Source of the DNA: Pomacea canaliculata
Lineage: Eukaryota > Mollusca > Gastropoda > Architaenioglossa > Ampullariidae
Length of the DNA stretch: 64,000 nucleotides
Reading direction: 5' to 3'
Assembly: GCF_003073045.1 (NCBI RefSeq)
Contig: NC_037599.1
Coordinates: forward strand, 24,404,695 to 24,468,694
The position numbers and the translations under genes were made by a program. How positions within the stretch are numbered: the first letter of the stretch is position 1; the number at the start of each line of letters is the position of its first letter. The notes below the pieces were generated by a model. It did no database searches. It was given only the letters and a program-made list of their open reading frames with translations, and was not told where the DNA came from. Shown in pieces: positions 24,794 to 36,049 of the stretch.

Positions 24794-27463
24794 ATGGTGC
24801 AGGGCAGAGCACTCCTTCAAATCGCAAGTGACCAATTCCAGTGCAGTAGGGTGGTGGTCCTTGGAGGGAGCGGCAAGGAGAGATACACAACGTTCATCAT
24901 TGCTGGAATATTTCTAGTGTGTATCGTCCAGCTCAGTGCAGCTGCAGGATCACCGAAAACCACGGCAAAAATAATACCATTGAAAGAGGAACCAGAAATG
25001 GAGTGGGATGATTGCAAATTCCACATCGACAGCTTGCAATCATGGCAGGATGAACAGCTGTGTCAAAACAGATCATCCATTGATTCCAGACCTGACACTT
25101 GCGACAACTGCTTCGACCCCACAGTCCTGCTGGCAATAAATACCCCCACTCTCTGTGACAAGGAGCAGAAGCCAGGCATCATTGATGTCCTCTTTATCAT
25201 CTCCTCACTGCACCAGCATTTTCGACTTCGCACCAGAATCCGCAACAACTGGGGAAGCGTCACCGCCAACAACACCACTAACTTCCGACATGTCTTCCTG
25301 CTGGGAACATCGCCCAACGCTGACGTCATGAGCAAGGTCAGGCAAGAAGCAAGATTGTTCGGGGATATGCTAGTCGGACACTTCAACGACCACTACTACA
25401 ACCTCACGTTCAAGACTATGATGGGCGTGAACTGGGCGGTGAAGAACTGCGGCCATGCAAGGTGATCTGCTCTCTTCTGTTTCATTTATTTGATAAACAA
25501 CGGGAAGTCTCTCAAACAACTTTAAAAGCTTATTCCCAAACACACACAGGAGAGAGAGAGAGAGAGGTGGATGAAATGGTAGACAGATAAGCAAATACCA
25601 ATTTTTCTTTTGCGGAAAATTTTGATTTTCCACATTTGAATAGTAAAAATAAGCCAGATATCAAACGATGATACGTGGTAAACGAGGAGGCTCAAATTAC
25701 CAGGAAGCAAAATTGCATGAACGATGCAGTGAGTAAGTAATCGCGATTTGGCTTTCTGAGACTAGCTTTAGCATTGAAGCATAGTACCATTGCTTCTACC
25801 TAGCGATAAGAGGAAGAGCAACGCGAGTTTTCCAACCTGATATAGGATGGAATCAAATCGCAAATCTTCATTTGATGTTAAAATATCGATTGTCAATAGT
25901 TACGAAAAATTATACAGCCTCGATATATTTTGAAACACTAATTCTTTTCTTACAACTATTTTGACTGAGATTACTGGCCACATACTACTAGTGTCCTGAT
26001 ATTTCCTGTTCTTGTCAGGTTTTTTGTGAAGATGGACGACGACGTGTGGGTGAACACCAACCGTCTGCTGGTAAAATTACAAGAAAATACTCTGTATCTG
26101 CAGGAAGCCATAGGCGGAATGTGCTTTGTGAAAGCCTTGGTCAAGCGGGACAAGACGTCTAAGTGGTAAGTCCTCCGACGACTACAAACTGACGTCACAT
26201 CACACGGATAAAATCACGTGATCCGACAAGTCCTCCTCCTCCTCCTCTCATCATCATCATCATCATTACGAATATTATAACCAAAAAGGTGTCCTTGTTT
26301 ACTTTTGACTGCAATATTTACAATCTTTTTCCACCACCCCGACCACGACGACGACCATGAACGTATGGACCAGTACACTTATTTATTTATTAATAATTTT
26401 TTTCCAGGTATGTTCCCGAAGCGTATTACGCCAACGAGTTTTACTCGCAATACTGTTATGGGTTCGCCTATGTCGGGGCAATGGCCGTCCTCGAGCAGGT
26501 GCTCGCCATATCCCGACATGTTCCCTTCTTCTTCGTGGATGACGTGTACGTGGGGATGTGCCTCGAGCAGGTGGGCTTTGGCGTCATCAAATTTCCAGGC
26601 TTCAAAGCCTCAGGAGACACCTGCAAGGACAGAAACATCGACGACATCGCTGTGCACGGAGCGTTGCACTGGCGGTGGTTCCCTACTGCGGCCACAAACC
26701 GCCCCCTCATCGCACGCCCACTCCATACGATGCTTCTGAAAATGAGCCTTTTCATAAATTCAAGCCTTTGTATAGATCAAGGTCGTATAAACCCTTTTCT
26801 GAATATAAATCGGGACCCAGTGAAGATAAAGTTAGGCTCCCTTACAAGTCTAAACCATCTCAGTCTGAGCCACTTGTTGTATCAAACACTTCGGACTCTA
26901 AGGCCTCTTCTCGATCCAAACCTTCCTCTCAATCGAAGACCTCTTCTCAATCCAAACGTTCCTTTGATTCTAAGCCCTCCTTTCAGTACAAAACCTCCTC
27001 TCAATCGAAACCCTCCTCTGGCTCTAAGCCATCTTCTCAATCCAAATCTTCTTTTCAAACTATTGCCTCTTCTCAATCGAAGCCCTCCTCTCAATTGAAG
27101 GCATCTTCTCATTCCACACTTTTTGATAATTCAAAACTATCTCGTCAAGCCACTTCCCCGTCCAAATCTTCTGAGGTCTCTACGACTCATTCCACACCAC
27201 TACCTACATCTAAGTCCTCTTCTCCAACTAAGCATGTTAGGAAACCTGGGGCTCCTTCTGAATATGCATCTCCTGAAACTACACCTGTACCTGAATCCAA
27301 ACTCCTTTCTGAGCTCAAACCTTCTTTTCCCTCGACTTCTCACGAGTCTACAAGTCTGTATAAATATAAGTCTGACAACAGGTCACCATTTTCTGAAGCA
27401 GATATCTTTTTTGATTATTTGATCATCCCTAGTTTCTTTTTATTGTTTTTGCCATATTTGTAG
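24794..27463 (+). CDS. GT31 glycosyltransferase B with Ser/Lys-rich C-terminal tail (one frame break)
   Basis: GT31 paralogue of A. Exons are 24794-25461, 26019-26165 and 26408 onward, with the same phase-2 introns and 147-base middle exon. N-terminal anchor is near residues 32-51. Motifs: VLFIISS, TRIRNNW, HVFLLGTS, FVKMDDDVW (DDD 229-231), YCYGFAYVG and DDVYVGMCLEQ. Read literally, exon 3 runs through ALHWRWFPTAATN to a stop at 27098 with a Leu/Pro-rich, unnatural end. One base up near 26670-26678, matching genes A (HWRVWPGC) and C (EWQVVSRC), the other frame continues to 27463. It carries a long Ser/Lys/Gln-rich tail (SKPSSQSKTSSQS-like repeats, about 26880-27120) and ends in a hydrophobic run FFDYLIIPSFFLLFLPYL. 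I take the tailed form as ancestral (about 623 aa). The break may be a sequence error or real. AATAAA is at 27835. Confidence 0.8.
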
Positions 27464-27479
27464 GTTTTCGACACCTCAA

Positions 27480-30113
27480 GATTTTTATCTACTGCTTGAA
27501 GAAGCTTTGGCTGCTTATAACTAAAATCATCATTTGATGAGTGCACGTTCCCTTACCTGATCAACAGATTTTCTCCCATTTAAAAGCCGAACGAGAGAAA
27601 ATTGTTTTAATGACAGAAAAAGTAGGCTAGGAGCTTGGGACAACTATTCTTAAACTCACCATTACTGAAATCTTTTTAATATATTTATGTGCGAAAGAGA
27701 ATTACCTTTTTGATTGCTTTAACTGTAAAGTTGCTTTCAGTTGCGCACTTAGTAATAGAAAGAACATGTCTAAACATTGAATGAAGATATTTTATAAAAC
27801 TATAATCATTTGCATTTAAATTTAATGTGGTTTCAATAAAATATAAAAAAAAATAATTAAAAAAATGAAACTTTGTATAGCGCAGTTCTTCCCTGTACAG
27901 TAGACTCAATGTGATTTACAAATATTTATATTATATATATATTCGGAATACAAACCGCTAAAACCACACATTCAAACAGATACAAAATGTAAACAACACA
28001 CATAATGACAGACCAAAACACTTCAGGAAGCTTGTAGACTCTGAGCTGGAAAAAGATGAAGCTGAGAAGAGCTCTGTTCAGTCGCGACTTAATGACCTCC
28101 TGACCTCTAACCCTGTTCCAGGCTCATGGCGCTTTACAAAAATAATAATAATAAAATTAAATAAAATACAGACAACACAGAGACTGACGTGCGCAACATT
28201 TGCAACATTGTTGTCAAGAAAATATCAAATAATATGAATGATATCTAGCAAGAAGCTGCTCCAACGTGCACAAATCATTTGAAAAACTGATCCAAGCTGC
28301 TAAAGTTTTCACGGAGTATATTTTTATATAAATATGTGCAAGAGATACAGACATAAAGCTCGAAGTTCAGATCCACAGTCATCATTAATCTGGGATAAAA
28401 GCTGATGTGTGTGTATATATATATAAAACTGGAAATAGTTTTTGTCCTTAGAGTAAATCATCGTAAATAAACGAGGATCGACATGATCACGAGGTAAGTC
28501 TGGAGTTGTCGGTCAAACTGTATGTAGATACGGGAACAAGAACCAAGGATTTGAACAAAAAAAAAATAATAATAATAAAATATAAAAAAAAACTAAAATA
28601 ATCGGCGTACACAACACAGTCAGTCATAATTAAATAGCTACACACTAGCAACATATTCCAGTGAAAGAGGTTTGTGTGGTTTCCGAGCGCTGAAGCTGAG
28701 AAGATAAAGACTGAGACTGGAACACTTGAAGAACTGTTGAATTCACGTGAATACACAAAGCCTCGCGTGATTTTATCTTTAAGGTGTTCAAGAAGTCACG
28801 TGCGCAATAAACTGTCTTTTGTCAAACCCTGGCATCCCTTTACTGAGTGCTCCATCTTTCATTCCTACTCAATGCTTGGCTGAAAAAAGTCATTTTAATT
28901 CCATTTAAATAGAAAAACAAAGTATTGCTTCTGGTATTTGAGTGAGCAGCTCATCCCCCATTACAAGCGACTAGGTCAAGGACGTGACCTAGAATGGACT
29001 GAATGACGACAATTACACGAAATGACGTCGGCGTTGTGACGTCATAAGGAATCGTGACATTAATGGCGGACTTGCAGGAGGCGCCATATCTAAACGCTCT
29101 GACTTTTCCAGGAGAAGCGAATCTCAGGCTGACTGCTCGCGCACCTGACGTGCAGGTGAATGAATGATTTCACAATGTTACAGACCACGCACTCGCATCC
29201 CGGGAACAATATTTTGTTTTGCCTAAAACCGAACGGTCAGATCACCAAGGGCTTGCTAAACGTCTGCGTCTGTCTTCCAGCAACAGCAATATTTTCTTAT
29301 ATTTCCATGTTTTATTTCTTTGTTGAGGCTCATTTCATCTTGTGTTATATTTTAATATTGATCTGTCTTTCCTTTCATTACTGCCACTCATTAATTCAGT
29401 CGTATTTCACATGTGAAATTCTGTTTCACATCCTGAAACGAACTTGTAGCAAGCAGTAGACTTAAGTATACACCAGATGTACCTGAGACAAAAGTAAAGA
29501 TTTAAAAATCCCGGAGAATCTGAAGAGTACGTGTTTTGTAAAAGAAAATAATTTGCATTTCAAGAGTAAATAAGTAAGAAAAATCTTTGAACCAGTTAAA
29601 CTCGCTGAGCTGGTATGTACTAGTTCTGTTGCAAACTTTTTAATCAGAGGGTATAGAGGACTAATTAAGAAATATGAAGCAATGAGCGCAGAACACATTC
29701 TTAATAAAGTCTTTATCAAGAAACTGGATAAAAAATATTATTAATCTTTTTCCAACTTTGTTTTCTTTTTTATCAACAGCATTGTTTTAAAATAACTCTT
29801 ACATGAAATCCTCAATAAATCTCAAATAAACTTGTGAATTAAAAAAAAAATCCTTCTCATGTTTGTCTCGTCAGTCTGTTCTATGTAAACATATTTTAAG
29901 TATGGTTAGCTGCAATGACTCTGTGCTCTTTTTCAGGAACGATCGAGACGAAGAAGACAAAGTTGAGCACCCGAGTGAAGCCACACTTTCACACCGATCA
30001 TGCTTTTTGATTTTACCTGTTGTAATGAAAGGTGGTGGAAAAGAGGTCATTAACTTGTAAACTCTGTCTGACCTCTAGGTCACCACAGTAACCATCGACA
30101 GGAGGAAACCGGG
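27480..30113. other. intergenic region between GT31 B and C
   Basis: Contains the gene B 3' UTR, dispersed-repeat-like pieces (27860-27925 TATAGCGC...GATTTACA; 28077-28150 CCTGACCTCTAACCCTG...GGCGCTTTACA) and a GC-richer block at 28990-29155. That block has TGACGTCA at 29037-29044 and a donor-like GCAG/GTGAAT at 29155, so it may be a non-coding first exon of gene C. This is inference from composition only. Confidence 0.4.
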
Positions 30114-33100
30114 ATGATGATGATTCCTTATCGAATCCGAGTTCCGTATACAGACATAAGAAGTGGATTGAGAGACAGGAGGGCGGTTTCCTTACTGAGC
30201 ATAAATGAGTTCTCGGCAGCAATCCTCATTATTGCTTTAACATGTTTCTTGTGTATTCTGGTGCTTAATATGACTAAAACATCATCAACAACGGAGAATG
30301 CTGAAAAAATTCCATTAGCTGAGGAACTGTCTGTCTACGAAAAACTATTCCTCTTTGCGGAAGAAGAACAATCCTCAAAAGAAGAACAATCTTCAATAGA
30401 AGAACGATCCTCAACAGAAGAGCAATCCTCAATAGAAGATGAATTCTCAACAGAAGAACAATCCTCGAAAGGAAAACAACCTTCTAATCAACAACGATCT
30501 ACAAAAAAGGAACAAATCTCGACAAAAAAGCAATCCTCAAAGAAAGAACAATCCTCAAATGAACAGCGATATCCGAAAAAAGAACAATCTTCAATAGAAG
30601 AACAATCCTCAACAGAAGAACACTTCCTCAATAGAAAAAGAATTCTCAACCGAAGAACAATCCTCTAAAGGACAACAACCTTCTAATGAACAATCTACAA
30701 AAAAAGAACAAATCTCGACAAAAATGCAATCCTCAAACAAAGAACAATCCTCAAATAAACAGCGATCCACGAAAAAAGAAAAATTCTCGAAAGAAAAGCA
30801 ATCCTCAAAAAAAGAACAATTCTCGAAAGAAAAGCAATCCTCAAAAAAAGAACAATTCTCGAAAGAAAAGCAATCCTCAAGAAAAGAACAATCCTCGAAA
30901 GAAAAGCAATCCTCAAAGAAAGAACAATCCTCGAAAGAAAAGCAATCCTCAAAGAAAGAACAATCCTCGAAAGAAAAGCAATCCTCAAAGAAAGAACAAT
31001 CCTCGAAAGAAAAGCAATCCTCAAAAAAAGAACAACCCTCAACTGAGCAGCCATTCACGGAAGATCAATCGTTGCCCCACCTGACACAGTTGCCACCCAG
31101 GTACGTTTCTCCTCAGCAGTGGGAGGAATGCAAGTTTCGCATCGACAGCTTGGAGTCCTGGCGGGAGGAAGTGTGTGGCAGCAGTTCCCCTGTCGACCTG
31201 AGACCGGACATGTGCGACGACTGCTTCAACACAACGGTGCCCCTGCTGATAGATGCGCCGTCTGTGTGTGACGTATCAAACTCCGACGAAAGACTCGAAG
31301 TCCTCTTCCTCATTTCCTCCCTGCACGACCATTTCGATCATCGCGCCAAGATCCGCAACAACTGGGGAGATGTCACCGCCAACAACACCGCTAACTTCCG
31401 GCTTGTGTTTCTGCTGGGAACATCGCCCAACGCTGACGTCATGAGCAAAGTCAAGAAAGAGGCAAGCGTGTTCGGTGATATGCTAGTTGGACACTTTAAC
31501 GACCACTACTTCAACCTCACGTTCAAGACTATGATGGGCGTGAACTGGGCGGTGAAGTACTGCAGCCATGCAAGGTGATGTGCTAACGATGCTAAACACC
31601 TTGTTGATTGTCTTTCAGCCAATCAGAGAAGTAGGAGTGCATTAAGAGAGCAGAATTTTTTTTTTTTTAATCTCGATGAGGTTCTATGTCCTGGTATCAC
31701 ACGAGTGCCTGATTATTTGAGGTTTATCTGAGTCCGTGTCTGCCTCCCCCTCAAGCGGACGTTTCACCTCTCGGTTATTTGAAAGCCTTTCTTGAAGCTT
31801 AGTCATAAGATTCTACAGTCGTAAAACTAATAATTTGAACCTTTTGAAAATTTACCTGAAGATTTACTTTTTGGTAAGGAAAAAATACAGTAGTGCTATA
31901 AACAAGCCACAACTTGCCTGATGCTGTTTCTCTTTTTAGTTTCTTTACGAAAATGGATGACGATGTTTGGATCAACATCGACGCTCTCTTGGCAATGTTG
32001 GACGATTTTCGCGATGATCTACAGGAAGCCATCGGCGGACAGTGTTTTCAGAGAGCTAGTGTTAAGCGTCATGAGCAGTCAAAGTGGTGAGTACACTAGC
32101 CACCACGAACTGATCTTACATACACACACACCGCCATGTCGACTCACGTGACACATTTTTGTCTGCGCATGCGCAAAAGCTGATTTGCTGTGAAGGCGAT
32201 CTTGCATGCAATTTAAAGGGGTTAGTTTGATGTCCTCCTATGAAATATCTCGTCCATACTAATTACTAGTAGTAAATTATGTTTCCCCTACCGACAAATA
32301 ACATTCCACGTGCATCTGTTTTCGTCTTTTAAATCTGAAAACTCGTGCAAAATGGTGAACTTTTTTGAAATTGTCCGTTAGCGCATGGGGGTGGTCAAAG
32401 GACTGGAACGTTATTTTTGTTACCTGCAGGCTGGCTTATATTATTTTTCTGGCAGACTAGCAGGAGGTTTTATGCTCGAGGGTAATTATGTAATGAACTT
32501 GAAATAACTTATATAAGAAATCGAATGGCAGTATTTTAACCAGCTATGTGATTGCTTGACTGACTGACTGATTGATTGATTTCAGGTATGTTTCTAGACA
32601 GTATTACCCCAAAAAGTTGTATCCACCATACTGTTACGGGTTCGCCTATGTCGGGGGAATGGCCGTCCTTGAGCAGGTGTTTGCAGTATCCCGACATGTC
32701 CCCTTCTTCTTCGTGGATGACGTGTACGTGGGGATGGCCCTCCAGCAGGTGGGGTTTGGTGTCATCAAGATTCCAGGCTTCACAGACCAAGGATACAGCT
32801 GCTGGGAGAGAGACATCGATAACATCGCCGTCCACAACGCTTCCGAGTGGCAGGTGGTTTCCCGCTGCACCAGACCCGCGTTCCTCGAAGCATCTCGACC
32901 ATCCAAGCACACTAAAGACTCTACTCCTTCTCCTCAAATTACAGTCAAGTCTAGCCCCTCCTCTCAGACTAATCCTCCTCTAAAGAGCATCCTCCCTCTA
33001 AAGAGAATCCTCCTTCTCAGGTTAATCCCGACTCTACGATTAGACCCTTATCTAAGTATAAACCTAGTCTTACTACTGTATCTAGCCCCTCTCGGGAATC

Positions 33101-33251
33101 CAGCTCTCCTGATAAATATACATTTTCGATTAGTATTTCTAATCCGTTTTGGTTTCTTATTCTCTATTTTGCACTTGCAGGTTTAAGAAGCACGAATATT
33201 TTTAGCTTCTGCCTGAAGAAACTTTGGTCTAAGCTGACATATCTTTTGTAA
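30114..33251 (+). CDS. GT31 glycosyltransferase C with Lys/Glu/Gln/Ser stem repeats (two frame breaks)
   Basis: Third GT31 paralogue. Exons are 30114-31574, 31940-32086 and 32586-33251, with the same phases and 147-base middle exon as A and B. Membrane anchor is near residues 33-52 (AAILIIALTCFLCILVLN). Next comes a highly charged stem of EEQSS/KKEQSS repeats (~residues 80-305), then the catalytic domain: VLFLISS, AKIRNNW, VFLLGTS, FTKMDDDVW, YPPYCYGFAYVG and DDVYVGMALQQ. The stem changes frame near 30620, where one extra base interrupts the repeat. The tail changes frame near 32975-32982, where the literal reading ends at 33186. Allowing both, exon lengths sum to an exact 757 aa with a Ser/Pro/Lys tail, a hydrophobic segment (FWFLILYFALAG) and a short basic end. 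AATAAA is at 33605. It may be a real gene with indel errors or recently broken. Confidence 0.75.
30360..31045 (+). repeat. coding minisatellite (6-residue/18-bp and 36-bp units)
   Basis: Inside exon 1 of GT31 C. Units encode (E/K)(E/K)(E/K)QSS. In the 3' half a 36-base higher-order unit (KEKQSSKKEQSS) is repeated about eight times with few differences, showing recent expansion. Long ORFs on the opposite strand (about 30609-31058) are complements of the repeat. Confidence 0.9.
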
Positions 33252-33259
33252 CTAAGAAC

Positions 33260-35450
33260 TTTACAAATTACATGAATGAACACAAATTGCAGTGACAAAA
33301 TTTTAACACTCCGGACTAAAGCAATTAAAATAAGTTTGAATTCATTACATTGCTAGAACTAGAGCTAGACAATTCAGCAGCCACTCTCGAGTACACTTTT
33401 TAGTGTTCTGACTAAAAATTTCATTAACAGATGACTTTTGCTGAGTTAAGTAACAACTTTTATTTTTAGCTTAGGTAAAATGCATATAATTTTACAAAGA
33501 CTATTTTTAAACCTATGTCAAAATACCCGAAAGCATTTTATAAAACTATTTTTCTTCGTGTCTACATTGACTGCGGCTTATGTCTACATAAAGACTGATT
33601 TCAAAATAAAGTTTTCACGAGAACTCCAAATATTTTAATCTTTCTCTTGAGCTTTGTAGCACAAATGTGTGCACATGTGCTTGTGTGTGTGCGTGTTGAT
33701 CGGTGAATGAACGGTAGACTAAATATGTGCGTGTATGTATGTGCGTGCTAGTCATGACTGGGATGTTTACATGGGAATATTGACATAATTGTAACACATT
33801 GCTGGACACTTTCCTTGTTGTTTGACTCGCATTCATATCTGACTCACAGACTGATATCAGACTCACCAATGCTATTTTTAACATGGTACGACAGATTGAC
33901 GTCAAGCGTGCTGACGTAGACCACAAATGACGTCAACTAGTGATAGCGACTGCACACGTCCCTGTGGACTGACACAAGTCACAGATGCAGCCACCAGACC
34001 GGCTGGCTTCCCACTCTCAGCCATTTCCACCCAACATCGGCTGTACCTAGCTGTCGTGGCCTCTGAAAATGAACGTAAGTATCAATTATTTCATTATTCC
34101 TGATTGGCTTGATCATAATGAGTACATCTCTCAGAGCTTTATCTTCTGTAAAACAGATGACCCGCAAGTTACAACCACACTACAGGTAGCTTATCGTGCA
34201 CTCATAACGATGATTTCCACGGCACACATTGAAAGCTGGATGAGATAAATAGTAACTGTAATAGTTGCTTGCATTTAATTGTTTTGTTAATGCTTAATCT
34301 TAAAACTTAGATTTTATGTTTGTCTGTTTTGACTAGTGCTGTTCAGGAGGAAAAAAGGAAGACAAAGGTACGTTCCTAAGAAATAACTAAGGCGACATCA
34401 CTGATGACTTCACCAGAGCAACCTTCGTCTTTACGATCTGATAAAATTCACTTTGAAAAATAATAATTCCCTAAATACATTACACAATTATGCTTAATTT
34501 TCAATAACCCTTCAAACATCGGCCATCTCACCTGCCAACTAGAAAAGCAGAACAAATTACTCCCCTGTACTGGAGAGTTCCGTCGCAGGCAAGTAATATT
34601 CGTAACAGTGAGTGGCTCAGTCCGCCAAGCCTCTGCATGTCCTCGAGTCCAACGAAGAAACATCACTCAGGTACACAGAAAATGAAACTGCTGAGTTTGG
34701 AATACAGCCTTACAGACTGGAACTTTATTGAGAAATTTGGACTGAAGAAAATATGAAAAGGCTAAATTTTTGTGGTACTTTAATTTCCGCTGAGCTTTCG
34801 TGATGTCCTTTGAACATTAGGAGTGAAGAGAAAGTTTCTTTTCAAAATGTAAGGTATAGTATAAACTTCCTTGATGGCACGGAAATTAAAATTTAAACTT
34901 TTTAGAAGCCGCTTAGAACGAATTGCAAGGTAATTAATATTACCTCCTGTACTGACATCTTCTAAAGCTATCTTCGAAAATTCCAGAATTTGTACAAAGA
35001 CGTATTTAAAACGAGAATTTAAGGTAGGAGTAAGTTTTTTTGTGTCTAAATGTGGAGAAAGCACCTTCAGCTTACACATTGCCGAAGAAATCACAGTGAT
35101 AACAACAGAGAAGTGATTCAGTGATTGAAATCTTAAATACATGAACCATGAATCTTTTATCGTCATTGGTTTGTTTAGGGTTAAATCCATCTGCCATAAT
35201 ATCGTTGGTTCCTTTCTGTAAACTTTTTAAACATTCTAATGAACGCTTTAACCATTTATCTCGTCATGCTAAAGGTTTGATTTGTTAAAGTTGATTAAAT
35301 TGTCAATTCACATTATCAATAAAACAATTCACATTATCAATAAAAATGTATCTGCTCCATTGTCTCTAATTTGGTAACTGTCCCTTTCTTACCTTTCAAG
35401 GATTCTACTTCGTTGTTCATCAAGTTACCCATAAAAAATTCTTAATTAGT
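33260..35450. other. non-coding region downstream of GT31 C
   Basis: Contains the GT31 C poly(A) signal and two perfect TGACGTCA sites 23 bases apart (33897-33904 and 33928-33935). A minus-strand ORF at 34780-35190 has no family resemblance and ordinary AT-rich composition; it is not called. Confidence 0.4.
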
Positions 35451-35458
35451 GAAAAAGT

Positions 35459-35617
35459 ATGTTGAATACGACTGTAGCTGCAGCAAACGTTGGGGCGCAG
35501 CCGGGAGGAGGAACGGACGCACAAAATCCAGCAGGTGGATCCCCTGCATCCGATACCACCGCAAGTACTACGGGGGAGACAACTACCGAGGGGGGTGAAC
35601 CTCCTCCTCCTCCTTAA
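35459..35617 (+). CDS. possible small Gly/Thr/Pro-rich ORF or terminal exon, 52 codons
   Basis: An isolated GC-rich block in AT-rich DNA reads MLNTTVAAANVGAQPGGGTD and continues through SPASDTTASTTGETTTEGG to EPPPPP and two stops (TAATAA), followed by AATAAA about 30 bases later. Composition is mucin-like, as in the C-terminal exon of a secreted or membrane protein. No upstream partner exon was identified, and a second frame over the same block is also open. It could be a terminal exon, a micro-protein or chance. Low confidence. Confidence 0.25.
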   Translation: MLNTTVAAANVGAQPGGGTDAQNPAGGSPASDTTASTTGETTTEGGEPPPPP

Positions 35618-35956
35618 TAAGCTTAAAGGTAAACATATAGTTATAATAAACGTATAAAACATCTCTAGATGCCGATTATTTCATAAGACTTCATCATCAT
35701 CTACACCTTTTGCTGCTTGGCCGTACAAATCTGAAGATACCGCCACTCTCTCGATCTTACTGTCGCTGTTTGGGTTACACCACATGAGAGACCATTTCTG
35801 TTGGATACTGGAGGCTGTCTGCTCATGTCTTCTTCTGCATGCCGTGTTAGAGATCAGTCATGCTGGGGGGACGGGGATATGTGTGCGTGTACTTGCATGT
35901 TGTGACTGCGCGAGTGTGCGCGTGTGCGATCATGTATTTAACTATATATATATATG

Positions 35957-35958
<2 letters not shown>

Positions 35959-36040
<82 letters not shown>
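35959..36040. repeat. (TG)n microsatellite
   Basis: Pure TG run of about 82 bases, preceded by a short TA run. ORFs on both strands across it are artefacts. Confidence 0.95.
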
Positions 36041-36046
<6 letters not shown>

Positions 36047-36049
36047 AGA

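Noticed and set aside
30609-31058. Long minus-strand frames rich in Cys/Phe (CSFFEDCFSFED) or Ile/Val/Leu
   Set aside because: They are complements of the coding minisatellite in GT31 C and follow its periodicity.
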